From positions 248,001 through 312,000 of the forward strand of contig NZ_LNQC01000049.1 in the NCBI RefSeq assembly GCF_001651855.1: DNA of 64,000 nucleotides, read 5' to 3'. Below the pieces are notes generated by a model that saw only the letters and a list, made by a program, of their open reading frames with translations, did no database searches and was not told the origin of the DNA. Below, piece by piece: positions 35,710 through 44,662 of the stretch. Origin of the DNA: Sinorhizobium americanum. GTDB lineage: Bacteria > Pseudomonadota > Alphaproteobacteria > Rhizobiales > Rhizobiaceae. A program made the translations under genes and the position numbers. Position 1 is the stretch's first letter; each line of letters opens with the position of its first letter.

Positions 35710-37375
35710 GATTCCCGTCCGTGTTAGCCCTGTAGTAATCGACCTTCGTTGCCGGCAGCGGCTCGCGGCCGCGGATGAGGTCGGAAGCCTTCTCCGCGAT
35801 CATGAAGGTCGTCGCATTGATGTTGGCGCTCGGGATCGAGGGAATGACGGACGCATCGATGACACGCAGTGCTTCCGCGCCGATCAGGCGAAGTTCGAGA
35901 TCCACGACCGAGCGGGGATCGTCCGGCCTTCCCATCCGCGCAGTTCCGCATGGGTGGAACGAGCTGGAAACATCCTGGCGGATGAACGCTTTCAGTTGCG
36001 CGTTGGTCCGGCATTGTTCCCCCGGCGCGTCCTCGCGCTTTCGGAAAGGTGTGAATGCCGGCTGCGCCAGGATTTCCCGACCGAGTTTGAGGCCCTGCAG
36101 CGTGTCCAGCCGGTCGCGCTCCGTCGCGAGATAGTTCGGGTCGATAAGCGGTGCGTCTCTCGGATCCGACGAGCGAAGCCGTACCGAGCCGCGGCTCTCC
36201 GGCCGCATCGGACCGACGCCAAGCCGATAGCCGCCGACCCGTGGATCGGGGATCCAGTTCGGTCCGAAGAAGACCGGAAAGAAATGAATCTGCAAGTTCG
36301 GATGGGTGACGGTCCTGTCGCTGCGCAGGAAAGCCCCGACATGGCACTGGTTGAGGGCCGCGACACCGCCCTTGAAGGCAAACCACCGGATGCCAGCCAC
36401 GACCATCTTGTCGGGCCGAAGATATTGGTTGAGGCTGTATTTGAGGTCGCATTCGACCTGGATGTGCGTCTCGAAGTGATCCTGCAGGTTCTGCCCGAGC
36501 ATCGGAATGTCGAGAAGAGGCTGGATTCCAAGCCTTCTCAGATCGTCCGCCGGTCCGACCCCGGACAGCATCAGGACCTGAGGGCTGCCGAAAGCTCCCG
36601 AGCTCATGATGACTTCCTGCGTGGCGAAGACATCGACCGTCTCCGAACCCCGCCGGACCCGAACGCCGATAGCGCGGTTGCCCTTGAACAGGAGCTTCAG
36701 CACCTGGCAGCCGGTATGGACGCGCAGGTTTTTCCGGGCTGGCTGGGAATGCAGATACGAATTCGATGAGCTGGAGCGGACACCGCGACCTACGCTCATC
36801 TCGAAGCGGCCGACGCCTTCCTGCCGGTAACCGTTGAAGTCGGAAACTTCCTGATGTCCCGCCTGCTTGCCGGCATCGAGGAACGCCTGATTCAACGCGC
36901 CGAGGTTCTCCTGCCGCTTGACCTTCACCTTCCCGTCGGACGAGCGGAAAGGGCCTTCGGCGCCTTCCAGGCGCTCAAAACGCTTGAAATAGGGAAGACA
37001 ATCGGCAAACGACCAGCCATCGCAACCGTCCCTGTCCCGCCAATCGTCGAAATCGCGGGGATTGCCCCTGAGGAACGTCATGCCGTTGATCGAGGAGGAG
37101 CCGCCGAGCACGCGGCCACGCGGCTGATCGATCTCACGATTGTCGAGCTGGCGCTGCGGCGTGGTCTTGTACCAGTAATTATAGGTGCTGGTGGGTTTGA
37201 AGGCCGAGCGAAGGCCTGCAGGCATGCGCAGCATCCAGCTACGGTCGGACGGTCCTGCTTCGAGCAGCAGAACCGAGGCACTCTCGTCTTCGCTGAGCCG
37301 GCTGGCGAGGGCGCACCCCGCGGTTCCCGCGCCAACGATGATGTAGTCGTATCCTTCAGCGCGGAACGTCCTCAC
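35687..37375 (-). CDS. GMC-family FAD-dependent oxidoreductase (choline dehydrogenase-like)
   Basis: A 562-residue flavoenzyme. The ADP-binding motif [14 protein letters not shown] is at residues 14-27, and the catalytic His region [12 protein letters not shown] and C-terminal [17 protein letters not shown] are visible. GTG at 37375 has GGAGGA 6 nt upstream; the frame also opens with a TTG at 37396. The family oxidises alcohols such as choline, glucose or polyethylene glycol. The adjacent betaine-type binding protein suggests a quaternary amine alcohol, but the substrate is not proven. Confidence 0.78.
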   Translation of the reverse strand: MRTFRAEGYDYIIVGAGTAGCALASRLSEDESASVLLLEAGPSDRSWMLRMPAGLRSAFKPTSTYNYWYKTTPQRQLDNREIDQPRGRVLGGSSSINGMTFLRGNPRDFDDWRDRDGCDGWSFADCLPYFKRFERLEGAEGPFRSSDGKVKVKRQENLGALNQAFLDAGKQAGHQEVSDFNGYRQEGVGRFEMSVGRGVRSSSSNSYLHSQPARKNLRVHTGCQVLKLLFKGNRAIGVRVRRGSETVDVFATQEVIMSSGAFGSPQVLMLSGVGPADDLRRLGIQPLLDIPMLGQNLQDHFETHIQVECDLKYSLNQYLRPDKMVVAGIRWFAFKGGVAALNQCHVGAFLRSDRTVTHPNLQIHFFPVFFGPNWIPDPRVGGYRLGVGPMRPESRGSVRLRSSDPRDAPLIDPNYLATERDRLDTLQGLKLGREILAQPAFTPFRKREDAPGEQCRTNAQLKAFIRQDVSSSFHPCGTARMGRPDDPRSVVDLELRLIGAEALRVIDASVIPSIPSANINATTFMIAEKASDLIRGREPLPATKVDYYRANTDGNHDHAVGS

Positions 37376-37405
37376 GGCAAATCCTCCAGGCGACAAACGG
37401 TTTGA

Positions 37406-37430
37406 GGGAGGGGCATGACACGCCCCTCCC
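37406..37430 (-). other. Intercistronic hairpin after the betaine-type binding-protein gene
   Basis: A perfect 9-bp stem (GGGAGGGGC 37406-37414 with GCCCCTCCC 37422-37430) and a 7-nt loop, placed 8 bp beyond the binding-protein stop. There is no U tract. It matches in size and position the hairpins at 2385 and 16129. Confidence 0.55.
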
Positions 37431-37438
37431 CAGGTATC

Positions 37439-38440
37439 TCACTCGAGCGACGATTTGATCCGCTCCGAGGCCTCCGACGAGACCCACTTTGTCCAGATTT
37501 CCGGATGCTCGGAGAGGAAATGGCGTGCGCCTTCCTCGCCAGTTGCCTGGTTCTCGGTCATCCACGCCATCAGCGTGTTGACCGTTTTGTTGCTCCAGCT
37601 GCGCGCCTTCATGTATTCGACCGCCGCCGGGTCGGTGCGATCGATGAAGGACTTCGACGCCAGCGTCAGAACGTTGTCTTTCGGGAACGTGTTGGGCTTG
37701 GGGTCCGTGCAGGTATCGACCGATGTGCAGCGCTTCCATTCGGCGGCATCGTGCTGCACACCGAAATCGACCGGCACCATGTCGTACATGCCGAGCAGTG
37801 AGGTCGGTTCCCAGTAGAACCCGAGCCAAGGCTCCTTGCGCTCGTAAGCCTTGGCCATGGCGCTGTCGAGCGCGGCTGCCGAGCCGGTATCGACCACCGT
37901 GAAGCCCTTACCTGCGACGTCGAAGGCCTTTGAAAGCTGGTTCGTCGCGATGGTGCCGCCCCAACCGGTCGGGCCGTTGAAGATCGCGCCCTTCGACGGG
38001 TCTTCCTGCGAGGGGAAGGCTTCCGGATGGGCGAGAATTTCCTCGATCTTGTTGAGGTTCGGGTTCTTTTCGAGCATGTAGCGCGGAATGAACCAGCCGG
38101 CCTGACCACCGTCCGAAAGCGACGGGACCAGGGCGACAACGCGGCCGTCGGCGAGCGGTGCTTTCACCAGCTCGGGGAAAAGGTCGACCCATGCTTCCGG
38201 AATGATGTCGGGTTTGCCTTTTTCTGCTTGGGAGGTAATTCCCGACGCGGCGTCGACGACCACGATATCCGCGCTGCAGCCGTAACCTTCGTTGAGAATG
38301 ATTTTGTCGATGTTCGAGAGCACTTCGGCGCTCTGCCAGTTCATGCTGGCGATGGTCACCTCGCCACAGTCCGCCATGGCGGCGGGGGCGAATGCTGCGA
38401 ATGGCAGTGCAATGGCCGCACCAAGTACGGTGTTTCTCAT
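37439..38440 (-). CDS. Glycine betaine/choline-type ABC substrate-binding protein
   Basis: A 333-residue OpuAC/ProX-type protein with a signal peptide cleaved after AMA (about residue 22). The mature protein has aromatic residues expected for a quaternary-ammonium cage (MNWQSAEV, PEAWVDLFPE, GFYWEPTSL). GGAGTAAGGA precedes the ATG at 38440. No permease or ATPase gene is adjacent, so the partner transporter must be elsewhere or the gene is an orphan. It is in line with a dehydrogenase gene upstream and a GMC oxidase gene downstream. Confidence 0.75.
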   Translation of the reverse strand: MRNTVLGAAIALPFAAFAPAAMADCGEVTIASMNWQSAEVLSNIDKIILNEGYGCSADIVVVDAASGITSQAEKGKPDIIPEAWVDLFPELVKAPLADGRVVALVPSLSDGGQAGWFIPRYMLEKNPNLNKIEEILAHPEAFPSQEDPSKGAIFNGPTGWGGTIATNQLSKAFDVAGKGFTVVDTGSAAALDSAMAKAYERKEPWLGFYWEPTSLLGMYDMVPVDFGVQHDAAEWKRCTSVDTCTDPKPNTFPKDNVLTLASKSFIDRTDPAAVEYMKARSWSNKTVNTLMAWMTENQATGEEGARHFLSEHPEIWTKWVSSEASERIKSSLE

Positions 38441-38587
38441 GTTCCTTACTCCGTTGGTTGTTTTTATGTCTCCCGACCGGGAGGGGCAGCCATCGGGTGT
38501 TTCCACCCGACAATTCCCTGCATGGTCAGGCAGCGATGGCTGCCTTTCTGTCTTCTGCCTGGCCATGGATTTGGTGGTCGAGAGCGA

Positions 38588-39517
38588 CTACTCGGCCGCC
38601 TGGTGTGTAACCAGCCAGGGTGCCATCCAGTCGCCCTCGACGCGCAGTTCGACGCCGGCGTCATCCTCGACGACCTTGCAGACGGTCATCTCGCCGGCGT
38701 CCGGCCCATAACGGTCGCTCGCTTCGCGGAACCGCACATGGCAGGCGTCGAGCAGCTCGGAACGCGTGCCGGTGTCCTCGAGCAGTTCCTTGATCAGCCC
38801 GAGATCTTTCAGGCACAGTTTCAGGGGGAACGAAGGGTCGTAATGGCCGGCGAAGATCGACGGGACGTCGTGCTGCATGACGAAGCTGTCCGCCGCGCCG
38901 CCCTTCATCACCTCCCACCAGACGTCAGGCTCAAGGCCGGCCTGCTTGGCGCAGACCATGGCCTCGCCGATCGCCGCGGCGTGGACCTTCCACAATTGAT
39001 TATTGACGAGCTTGGCGACGTAGCCGGTTCCGTATTTGCCGACCTTTCTCAACTCGCCCATGGCCTCGATGACCGGGCGGGCGGCCTCGACATCCTCGTC
39101 CTCACCGCCCACGAACATCGGCATATCGCCCCGGATCGCAGCATCGACGGAGCCGGTGACAGGCGCGTCGATCGGCCGACCGCCGGCCTCGACGAACGGC
39201 TTGATCAGGTCGCGCATGAAGCGCGGAGACGAGGTCGTCATGTCGATCCAGAGCTTGCCGCGGCAATCGCCGCTGAGCAGACCTTCTGAACCGTTCAGGA
39301 CCGCGTCGAGATGCGGGGGGCCGAACACCATCGAAACGACGCAGTCCACATGGCTGATCATCTCGCGCGGGCTGTCGACCCAGTTCGCTCCCATGGAAAG
39401 GTGGTCGGTTGCCGCTTCGCGCCGGAGGTCGAACACAAAAGTTTCGAACCCCGCACGGATGATGTTTTTGGCGGCGTTGCCGCCCATGGTGCCTAGCCCG
39501 ATGAAGCCGACTTTCAT
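38588..39517 (-). CDS. 3-hydroxyisobutyrate dehydrogenase-family oxidoreductase
   Basis: A 309-residue beta-hydroxyacid dehydrogenase. The NAD(P) motif GFIGLGTMGGNAAKN is at the N-terminus, the substrate motif is DAPVTGSVDAAIRG, and the catalytic Lys is in YVAKLVNNQL. It is the first gene of the operon read away from the LysR gene. The 147-bp gap to the binding-protein gene contains a dyad TCGGGTG/CACCCGA (38493-38499 / 38504-38510). The exact hydroxyacid is unknown. Confidence 0.75.
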   Translation of the reverse strand: MKVGFIGLGTMGGNAAKNIIRAGFETFVFDLRREAATDHLSMGANWVDSPREMISHVDCVVSMVFGPPHLDAVLNGSEGLLSGDCRGKLWIDMTTSSPRFMRDLIKPFVEAGGRPIDAPVTGSVDAAIRGDMPMFVGGEDEDVEAARPVIEAMGELRKVGKYGTGYVAKLVNNQLWKVHAAAIGEAMVCAKQAGLEPDVWWEVMKGGAADSFVMQHDVPSIFAGHYDPSFPLKLCLKDLGLIKELLEDTGTRSELLDACHVRFREASDRYGPDAGEMTVCKVVEDDAGVELRVEGDWMAPWLVTHQAAE

Positions 39518-39575
39518 TCAATCCTCCGGACACGTTGTTCGGAGGAGACTAGACGCAGGTTCCGCTATTGGTAAA

Positions 39576-39589
39576 ATGAGAAGATCATA
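39576..39589. promoter_or_regulatory. Probable LysR-type binding site
   Basis: ATGA-N5-TCAT (39576-39588), containing the T-N11-A pattern (T at 39577, A at 39589), lies between the LysR gene and the divergent dehydrogenase operon. This is the standard place and form of a LysR operator. Confidence 0.45.
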
Positions 39590-39628
39590 TGGTTACGATT
39601 GGGAACCTTAATCGTGCACGACATCGAT

Positions 39629-40474
39629 ATGAAACTGCTGCGATCCTTCGTCTCGGTCGCGACGGAAAGAAACTTCTCCCGCGCAGCCGAGCGCCTTGGC
39701 TGCTCGCAAGCGACCGTGTCGCTTCGCATCAAGAGCTTCGAGGATATGCTTGGCCGAAAGCTCTTCAACCGCAGCTATCATCTCGTTGAACTGAGTGCTG
39801 CGGGAAAGGACCTCTTGCCGGACGCCCAGATCATTCTCGACCACCATGATGCGCTCGTGGACAAGATGCGGAGCGGGAAAGTAGCGGGAGCCGTCAGCTT
39901 AGGTATTGCAGAGGACTATGGCGAGGCGTTCCTCTCCCGCCTGATGCGCGTCATCGACAGCTCGTTCCCTGGGATTGAATTGAATGTCACCTGCCAGATG
40001 AGCGTCAAGCTGCAAAAGCTGCTGGAGACACGGAAGCTGGACTTGGCGATCGTCACGTTGCCGGACAAGAAGAGCCATTCGACACTTCTGAGCCAGCCTA
40101 AACTGGTGTGGGTCTGCTCGGGAGACTATGTCGTAGATCGGAGGAAGCCTTGGCCGATGGCGTTCTATTCCGAAGGCTGCGCGTTTCGTGCCGCCGCAGA
40201 GGCCGCTTTGAAGCGAGAAGGACACGCCTATCGTGAGGTCCTGACCACGGCCAGCGGCGAGGTGATCAAAAGTGCGGTTAGCTCAGGCACTGCGATCACG
40301 GTTATGGCGGAAGGAACCCTGCCTTACGGCTTCGCCACCCTACCCAAGGAGACTGGCCTTCCAGACCTGCCGCCAAGCTGTATTCAGCTCGTGGAGCGCG
40401 AGGATGGCCTGTCCAAGGCAGCTCAGCAGGTAAAGGTCTCCATAAAAAAACTGCTCGGCATTTCGTTGGCTTAG
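39629..40474 (+). CDS. LysR-family transcriptional regulator
   Basis: A 281-residue regulator whose helix-turn-helix (MKLLRSFVSVATERNFSRAA, then CSQATVSLRIKSFEDMLG) fills residues 1-60, followed by the two-lobed effector domain. ATG 39629 gives the usual LysR start; GTG at 39614 is an alternative. It is divergent from the dehydrogenase/binding protein/GMC/cupin genes and probably controls them. The inducer is unknown. Confidence 0.78.
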   Translation: MKLLRSFVSVATERNFSRAAERLGCSQATVSLRIKSFEDMLGRKLFNRSYHLVELSAAGKDLLPDAQIILDHHDALVDKMRSGKVAGAVSLGIAEDYGEAFLSRLMRVIDSSFPGIELNVTCQMSVKLQKLLETRKLDLAIVTLPDKKSHSTLLSQPKLVWVCSGDYVVDRRKPWPMAFYSEGCAFRAAAEAALKREGHAYREVLTTASGEVIKSAVSSGTAITVMAEGTLPYGFATLPKETGLPDLPPSCIQLVEREDGLSKAAQQVKVSIKKLLGISLA

Positions 40475-40644
40475 CACTGTCCCCCTCGAGGCATCGAACG
40501 GCGCAAAGATAGCCGCGATTGCGTCTATGACAGCTTCGTCCGGCGACGCGGCTGTTCTCCCCGGTGTGCGGAGAATCCTCCTCCCCACCGATCGCCGACG
40601 GCCGCCCTTCCCAGATACTCCTGCCCGGTCTCGGCGGAGCGGAG

Positions 40645-41727
40645 TTAACCCCCGCCCCCGCGGCCCGCCGGTTGCTCTTCGACGATATTGCTGGCTTCGG
40701 CCCTGATGGGCTTGTACTTGAAGGCGGCAACGATCACGCCGTGATCGTTGGTGCCGCTCTCCGCGTGGTCGTCGAAGTTGAGGTGGTCGTTGTTGACGGT
40801 CATGCCGTCGAACATCCACAGGCGCCGCCTGCTGTTGTCGTAGAATTCCTCGCTGACGAGAATGTGGTCGAGCGACTCCATGATGTCCTGGTGGATGTGG
40901 GTGTAGTAGACGTCCCGTGTGCTGCGGTACTCCTGCAGCGTCTGCGCCGTATAGAGGCTGACGTCGCCGCCGCCGGTCGAATCGCCGACGAGATAGCGCG
41001 GCTGCGCCGTCAGGATATTGGCAGTGTTGCTGTGCTGGCCGTCATTGATGTCGCCGAGGACAATGACCGGTGTGCGGTTGCCCTTCATCTGTTCGGTCAG
41101 CATGAAGCGCAATGCCGCCGCTTCGGCTGTGCGGCGCACGGTCGAGATCGCCGCGCCGAGGCTCGCCGCATGTTTGCCGTAGGTCTCGTCCTCGGCCCTG
41201 AACCAGCTCTCCCGAAAGACCTTTGTGGGCGCCTTCGACTTGAAGTGACAGACATAGACATGCACCGGCTCTTGGTCTTCGCGCGGCCGGACCCTGAAAT
41301 GCAGCACCGGCCTAGAGAAGCTCGGAATGTCGACGCTGATGGCCGGCGTCTGAGGATCGTCGCCGGAACTGTGCAGCACGAACTTGTCGGGAAACTCGAC
41401 GATCCATTCGGGTTCGCCGACCAGGAGGCCCTTGCGGACGATCGCGGCGCAGACGATACCGGAGCCGTTGGCGCCTTGTGGGGCCAACAGATCGTAGTCC
41501 GCGTCAAGGTCCGACGCGGCAAGCGCGCGCCGCAGCGAATCCGCATGCCAAAGTTCCTGGAAGCCGAAGATGTCGGGTTGAAGCAGCCGGATGGTGCGCT
41601 GGGTCCAGTCGATCTTGCGGCCGTATTCCTCCTCCGACCAGCCGTCGGCGTCCGTGTAGATCGGCAGGCCCGGCTCATTCAGATTGTAGAGGTTGAAGGT
41701 GCCTATGCTTAGCCGCTTGAGCTTCAT
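40645..41727 (-). CDS. Endonuclease/exonuclease/phosphatase-family hydrolase
   Basis: A 360-residue EEP-fold protein with the family motifs in order: GTFNLYNLNEPG (Asn), IFGFQELW (catalytic Glu), VLGDINDG (Asp/Asn), LDHILVS and GTNDHGVIVAAF (final Asp-His). It has no signal peptide. The family includes nucleases, sphingomyelinases and phosphoinositide phosphatases; which applies cannot be read here. The C-terminus ends in a Gly-rich tail. It is monocistronic. Confidence 0.72.
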   Translation of the reverse strand: MKLKRLSIGTFNLYNLNEPGLPIYTDADGWSEEEYGRKIDWTQRTIRLLQPDIFGFQELWHADSLRRALAASDLDADYDLLAPQGANGSGIVCAAIVRKGLLVGEPEWIVEFPDKFVLHSSGDDPQTPAISVDIPSFSRPVLHFRVRPREDQEPVHVYVCHFKSKAPTKVFRESWFRAEDETYGKHAASLGAAISTVRRTAEAAALRFMLTEQMKGNRTPVIVLGDINDGQHSNTANILTAQPRYLVGDSTGGGDVSLYTAQTLQEYRSTRDVYYTHIHQDIMESLDHILVSEEFYDNSRRRLWMFDGMTVNNDHLNFDDHAESGTNDHGVIVAAFKYKPIRAEASNIVEEQPAGRGGGG

Positions 41728-41800
41728 GGGTTCCCCCGGAGCGTTATCGCAATCATGCCGAGTATAGCAGGAATCTTGCGACGCGGAGATGACGTGGTTC

Positions 41801-41908
41801 TCAGCGACGAACAGCGCCGTATGAGGCGTCGGGGCGATCATGTTGATCAATAGCAGCCCCACCGTCGGTAACACCGTCGAGGAGCATGCTGGCGTCCACC
41901 AGCGTCAT
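41801..41908 (-). pseudogene. Truncated PIN-domain toxin remnant
   Basis: A 35-codon frame beginning MTLVDASMLLDGVTD, which is the first strand of a PIN toxin including the catalytic Asp, but ending after about 35 residues when the family needs about 130. Its ATG overlaps the stop of the antitoxin-like frame (ATGA), as in intact VapBC pairs. It is the toxin half of a decayed module. Confidence 0.6.
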
Positions 41909-42131
41909 GCTTGGCCGCGCGTCAATGCCATGATGGCATCTGTGCTGAGCCCCTCGCCGGCATGTCCACGCAGCCGGGCAAAGCGGCCCTTGGGCCGCTT
42001 CTTGCCGGCCCGGACGAGCACCACGCTGCTGTCGACCGCGCGGTGAAACTCAACCTTGCTGCCGGGGCCGATTCCCATCAGGTCGCGGACCTGCCGGGGA
42101 TCGTGACCTGTCCCTTGGCAGTGACGGTCAT
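41905..42131 (-). pseudogene. Frameshifted AbrB-type (SpoVT/MazE-fold) antitoxin
   Basis: From ATG 42131 the frame reads MTVTAKGQVTIP, the hallmark of AbrB-like antitoxins, and then shifts; the rest (RQVRDLMGIGPGSKVEFHR to the stop at 41905) continues in the neighbouring frame. A single missing base near 42090-42100 explains this. The partner toxin is truncated, so the whole module looks dead. Confidence 0.65.
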
Positions 42132-42224
42132 TGCCGTTCGTCTCATACGCGTACCCCCGCATGGACGCATTTGAGGCCCGAGGGTTGCAGATCTGCCCGA
42201 CACTATCTTCCTCCCCTCGCCTCC

Positions 42225-44186
42225 TCAATGCTCGTTCTGATGCGTGCCATGGGCATGGACGATCGCCTGCGCCTCCTTGCCGTAGAGCTCTTCGAAATGA
42301 TCAAAGACTTTCGAGAAATAGCCGATGCCCTGCGTCGCCGATCTCAGCGACCGGGCCAATTCCTCGAAGACGCTGCCGGGGATGAGCGCGCGGAAGATGT
42401 CCCATCCCTTCGCCGCCTCGTCGCGGTCAAAGCCGAGCACCTGGCCCTTGAGAGTTGCGACGACGGGCACGAGCGCACCGGAATAGATCGACGGCACGTG
42501 GATCTCCACCCGGAAGATCGGCTGCAGCAGCACCGCACCGGCCTGCGAAAGAGCCTGCCGGACGCCGAGTTTTCCGGCCGTCCGGAAGGCATATTCGGAA
42601 CTGTCGACGGAATGGTGCTGGCCGTCGGTCAAAAGCACGCCGACGTCGATCGCCTTGAAGCCGAGCGGACCCTTGTCCATCGCCTCGCGCGCCCCGGCCT
42701 CGACGGCCGGGATGAAGTTGCGCGGCACCGCGCCGCCCTTGACTGTTTCGGCAAAGGAGAACCCCTCGCCGCGCCCGTTCGGATGGACGCTCAATTTCAC
42801 ATCGGCGAACTGGCCGGCACCGCCCGTCTGCTTGCGGTGTCGGTAATGGACCTCAGCCGATTTCGAGATCGTCTCCCTATAGACCGGGCTCGGCGGCCGC
42901 TCGCCGACTGCCACATGGAAGACATCGGAAAGCGTCCGGCAGATATCGCGAAGGTGCACGGGCCCCTGGACGCTGACCAGCTGCGCGCCGGTCCCCTCCT
43001 CCTGCGTGACCGTCAGGCCGCGATCGGTTTCGGCGAGTTTGGCAAGCGTCTCGGAAAGCTTGTTCTCATCGCGCTCGCTTTCCGGCACCAGGATCCGCTC
43101 GAGGATCGGCGTCGGCGGTGCCGTCCATTCCGGCGGCGCGACCGTCGCATGGGGCGTCAGCAGCGCTGGAACGCTGAGGTGGTCGGATTTCACTGCGGCA
43201 AAAATCTGCCCGGCGACGGTTATGCCGCTCGCCATCGCCCTACCGCTCGCCGGGTCCTGAAGCGCGCCGAGCCCGGCACCGCCGAGCACCGCTCCCTGCT
43301 TGACGCCGTTCTGCAGCGCCCGGGCGACGACAGTCTTGCCGACGCTCTGCCGGTGATAGGCGTGGAAGCTGATCGCCGTCAGCGTCGCCTCGTCGATGCC
43401 GGCGGCACCGGCCAGGCGCCTGCGCAGCGCATCGGCGCGCGGCGCCTCGTGGCGCAGCGCCTTCATCAGCCGCATGATGCCGTTGCTGTGGCTCGCCGCG
43501 CCAAGCAGCACCGGAATGATCCTGTTCTCGGTCAAGACCCGGGTCGAGATCGCGTAGATCGTGTCGCTCGCAGGCTCGCGGTCCTCGATCAATTCCTCGA
43601 GCAGCCAGTCGTCGAACTCGGACAGATGCTCCAGCAACTCGGCGCGCGCCTCGTGTTCGCGCTCGATCGTATTCTCGGGAAGCTCGAAAAGCGATGAGGT
43701 CTGGCCCTCCCGATAGCGCCAGGCGCGCTCCGAGATGAGATCGCAGCTGCCGATGATCCTGTCGCCGTCGCGGATCGGAATTTGCCGCAGAACGAGCGGC
43801 CGGCTGCAATAGTCCTGCAGCGCAGCAACCACGTCGCGCAGCCGGCCACGCGGCTCATCCATGCGGTTGACGAAGAGGATGCAGGGCGTGCCGGAGGCCT
43901 CGATCGCCCTGAGATAGGGAGCGGCGAGTACCGCCTCGTCGACCACAGGCGAAACGCAGAGAACGCAGGCGTCGCTCGCCAGCAGCGCATCCTGCGCATG
44001 GGCAAGCGCCTCGTTATTGCCCGGCACATCGAGAGCACACCAGGCGTCGCCGCCAAAATCGAATTCAGTGATGGATAGACCGTAAGGGGAAACTGACTTT
44101 TTCGGCTCGCCTTCTAGCGAGCCCAACCTTTCCACGAGCGTGGATTTTCCGATCTGCGAAGGACCGAGTACCGTAAAGCAGCGCAT
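42225..44186 (-). CDS. Elongation factor G-like protein (EF-G paralogue)
   Basis: A 653-residue protein with the EF-G domain order. The P-loop is GPSQIGKS (8-15), the G3 motif is DVPGN (53-57) and G4 is NRMD (107-110). In translational GTPases G3 is DTPGH, and that His activates water; here Asn57 replaces it, and the G2 region (GLSIT) is also unlike RGITI. Domains III-V are recognisable (HYRHRKQTGGAGQFADV and the C-terminal GxxGYFSKVFDHFEELYG). It belongs to the second EF-G-like group, whose role is not settled. The housekeeping EF-G should be elsewhere. Confidence 0.75.
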   Translation of the reverse strand: MRCFTVLGPSQIGKSTLVERLGSLEGEPKKSVSPYGLSITEFDFGGDAWCALDVPGNNEALAHAQDALLASDACVLCVSPVVDEAVLAAPYLRAIEASGTPCILFVNRMDEPRGRLRDVVAALQDYCSRPLVLRQIPIRDGDRIIGSCDLISERAWRYREGQTSSLFELPENTIEREHEARAELLEHLSEFDDWLLEELIEDREPASDTIYAISTRVLTENRIIPVLLGAASHSNGIMRLMKALRHEAPRADALRRRLAGAAGIDEATLTAISFHAYHRQSVGKTVVARALQNGVKQGAVLGGAGLGALQDPASGRAMASGITVAGQIFAAVKSDHLSVPALLTPHATVAPPEWTAPPTPILERILVPESERDENKLSETLAKLAETDRGLTVTQEEGTGAQLVSVQGPVHLRDICRTLSDVFHVAVGERPPSPVYRETISKSAEVHYRHRKQTGGAGQFADVKLSVHPNGRGEGFSFAETVKGGAVPRNFIPAVEAGAREAMDKGPLGFKAIDVGVLLTDGQHHSVDSSEYAFRTAGKLGVRQALSQAGAVLLQPIFRVEIHVPSIYSGALVPVVATLKGQVLGFDRDEAAKGWDIFRALIPGSVFEELARSLRSATQGIGYFSKVFDHFEELYGKEAQAIVHAHGTHQNEH

Positions 44187-44558
44187 CCGCGTTCCTCCCT
44201 CTGCCAGGATGACACTTCTATGAAGATAGGATGCCCCTCTCGGAGGCAAAGTACCAGAGATTGCTGTTTTTTCTCGGCGGGAGGCGTCGGGGATGTCTGT
44301 GCCCGAGCCGGAGCAGTTGTGAAGGCTGTGGACCGGAGCTGTGCTTGCCATTGGCGGTCGAGAGAGCGCCAAGCCAGAGGCGGCATTGAGCGACGGTTGT
44401 GGAGCTATTTACCGGATAGGCAACCGGAGGCGAAATTTAATGTAACGCTTATCTATTTGAAATAACGTCAATTTTAATTCTGCTGCTGATGAACTGATGA
44501 CGCGGATCGGGCCGGTGATATGTCTCTGATAAGAGCGGCCGGGTGTCTCAGCCGGTGA
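44187..44558. other. Intergenic region between the EF-G paralogue and hutC
   Basis: No gene is supported. An AT-rich stretch (about 44430-44500) stands out against the GC-rich surroundings. Between the EF-G start and this stretch I see no recognisable element apart from the promoter space of the EF-G gene. Confidence 0.4.
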
Positions 44559-44662
44559 CTAAAGCGCGTCGCGTTCAAACGTATTCACGCGGCGCGCTTT
44601 AGGTCTTCGTTTTTGTGCATGTCGTTATCCCAAAACCGCTGCACACTTTTGGGCGACATGCA
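44559..44662. repeat. Rhizobial palindromic repeat after hutC
   Basis: Two dyads: CTAAAGCGCG/CGCGCTTTAG (44559-44568 / 44593-44602), then TGCATGTCG/CGACATGCA (44616-44624 / 44654-44662) enclosing CCCAAAA/TTTTGGG (44629-44635 / 44647-44653). The second hairpin touches the hutC stop and may end its transcript. The element is related in style (TGCATGTC stems) to repeat A copy 1. Confidence 0.6.
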
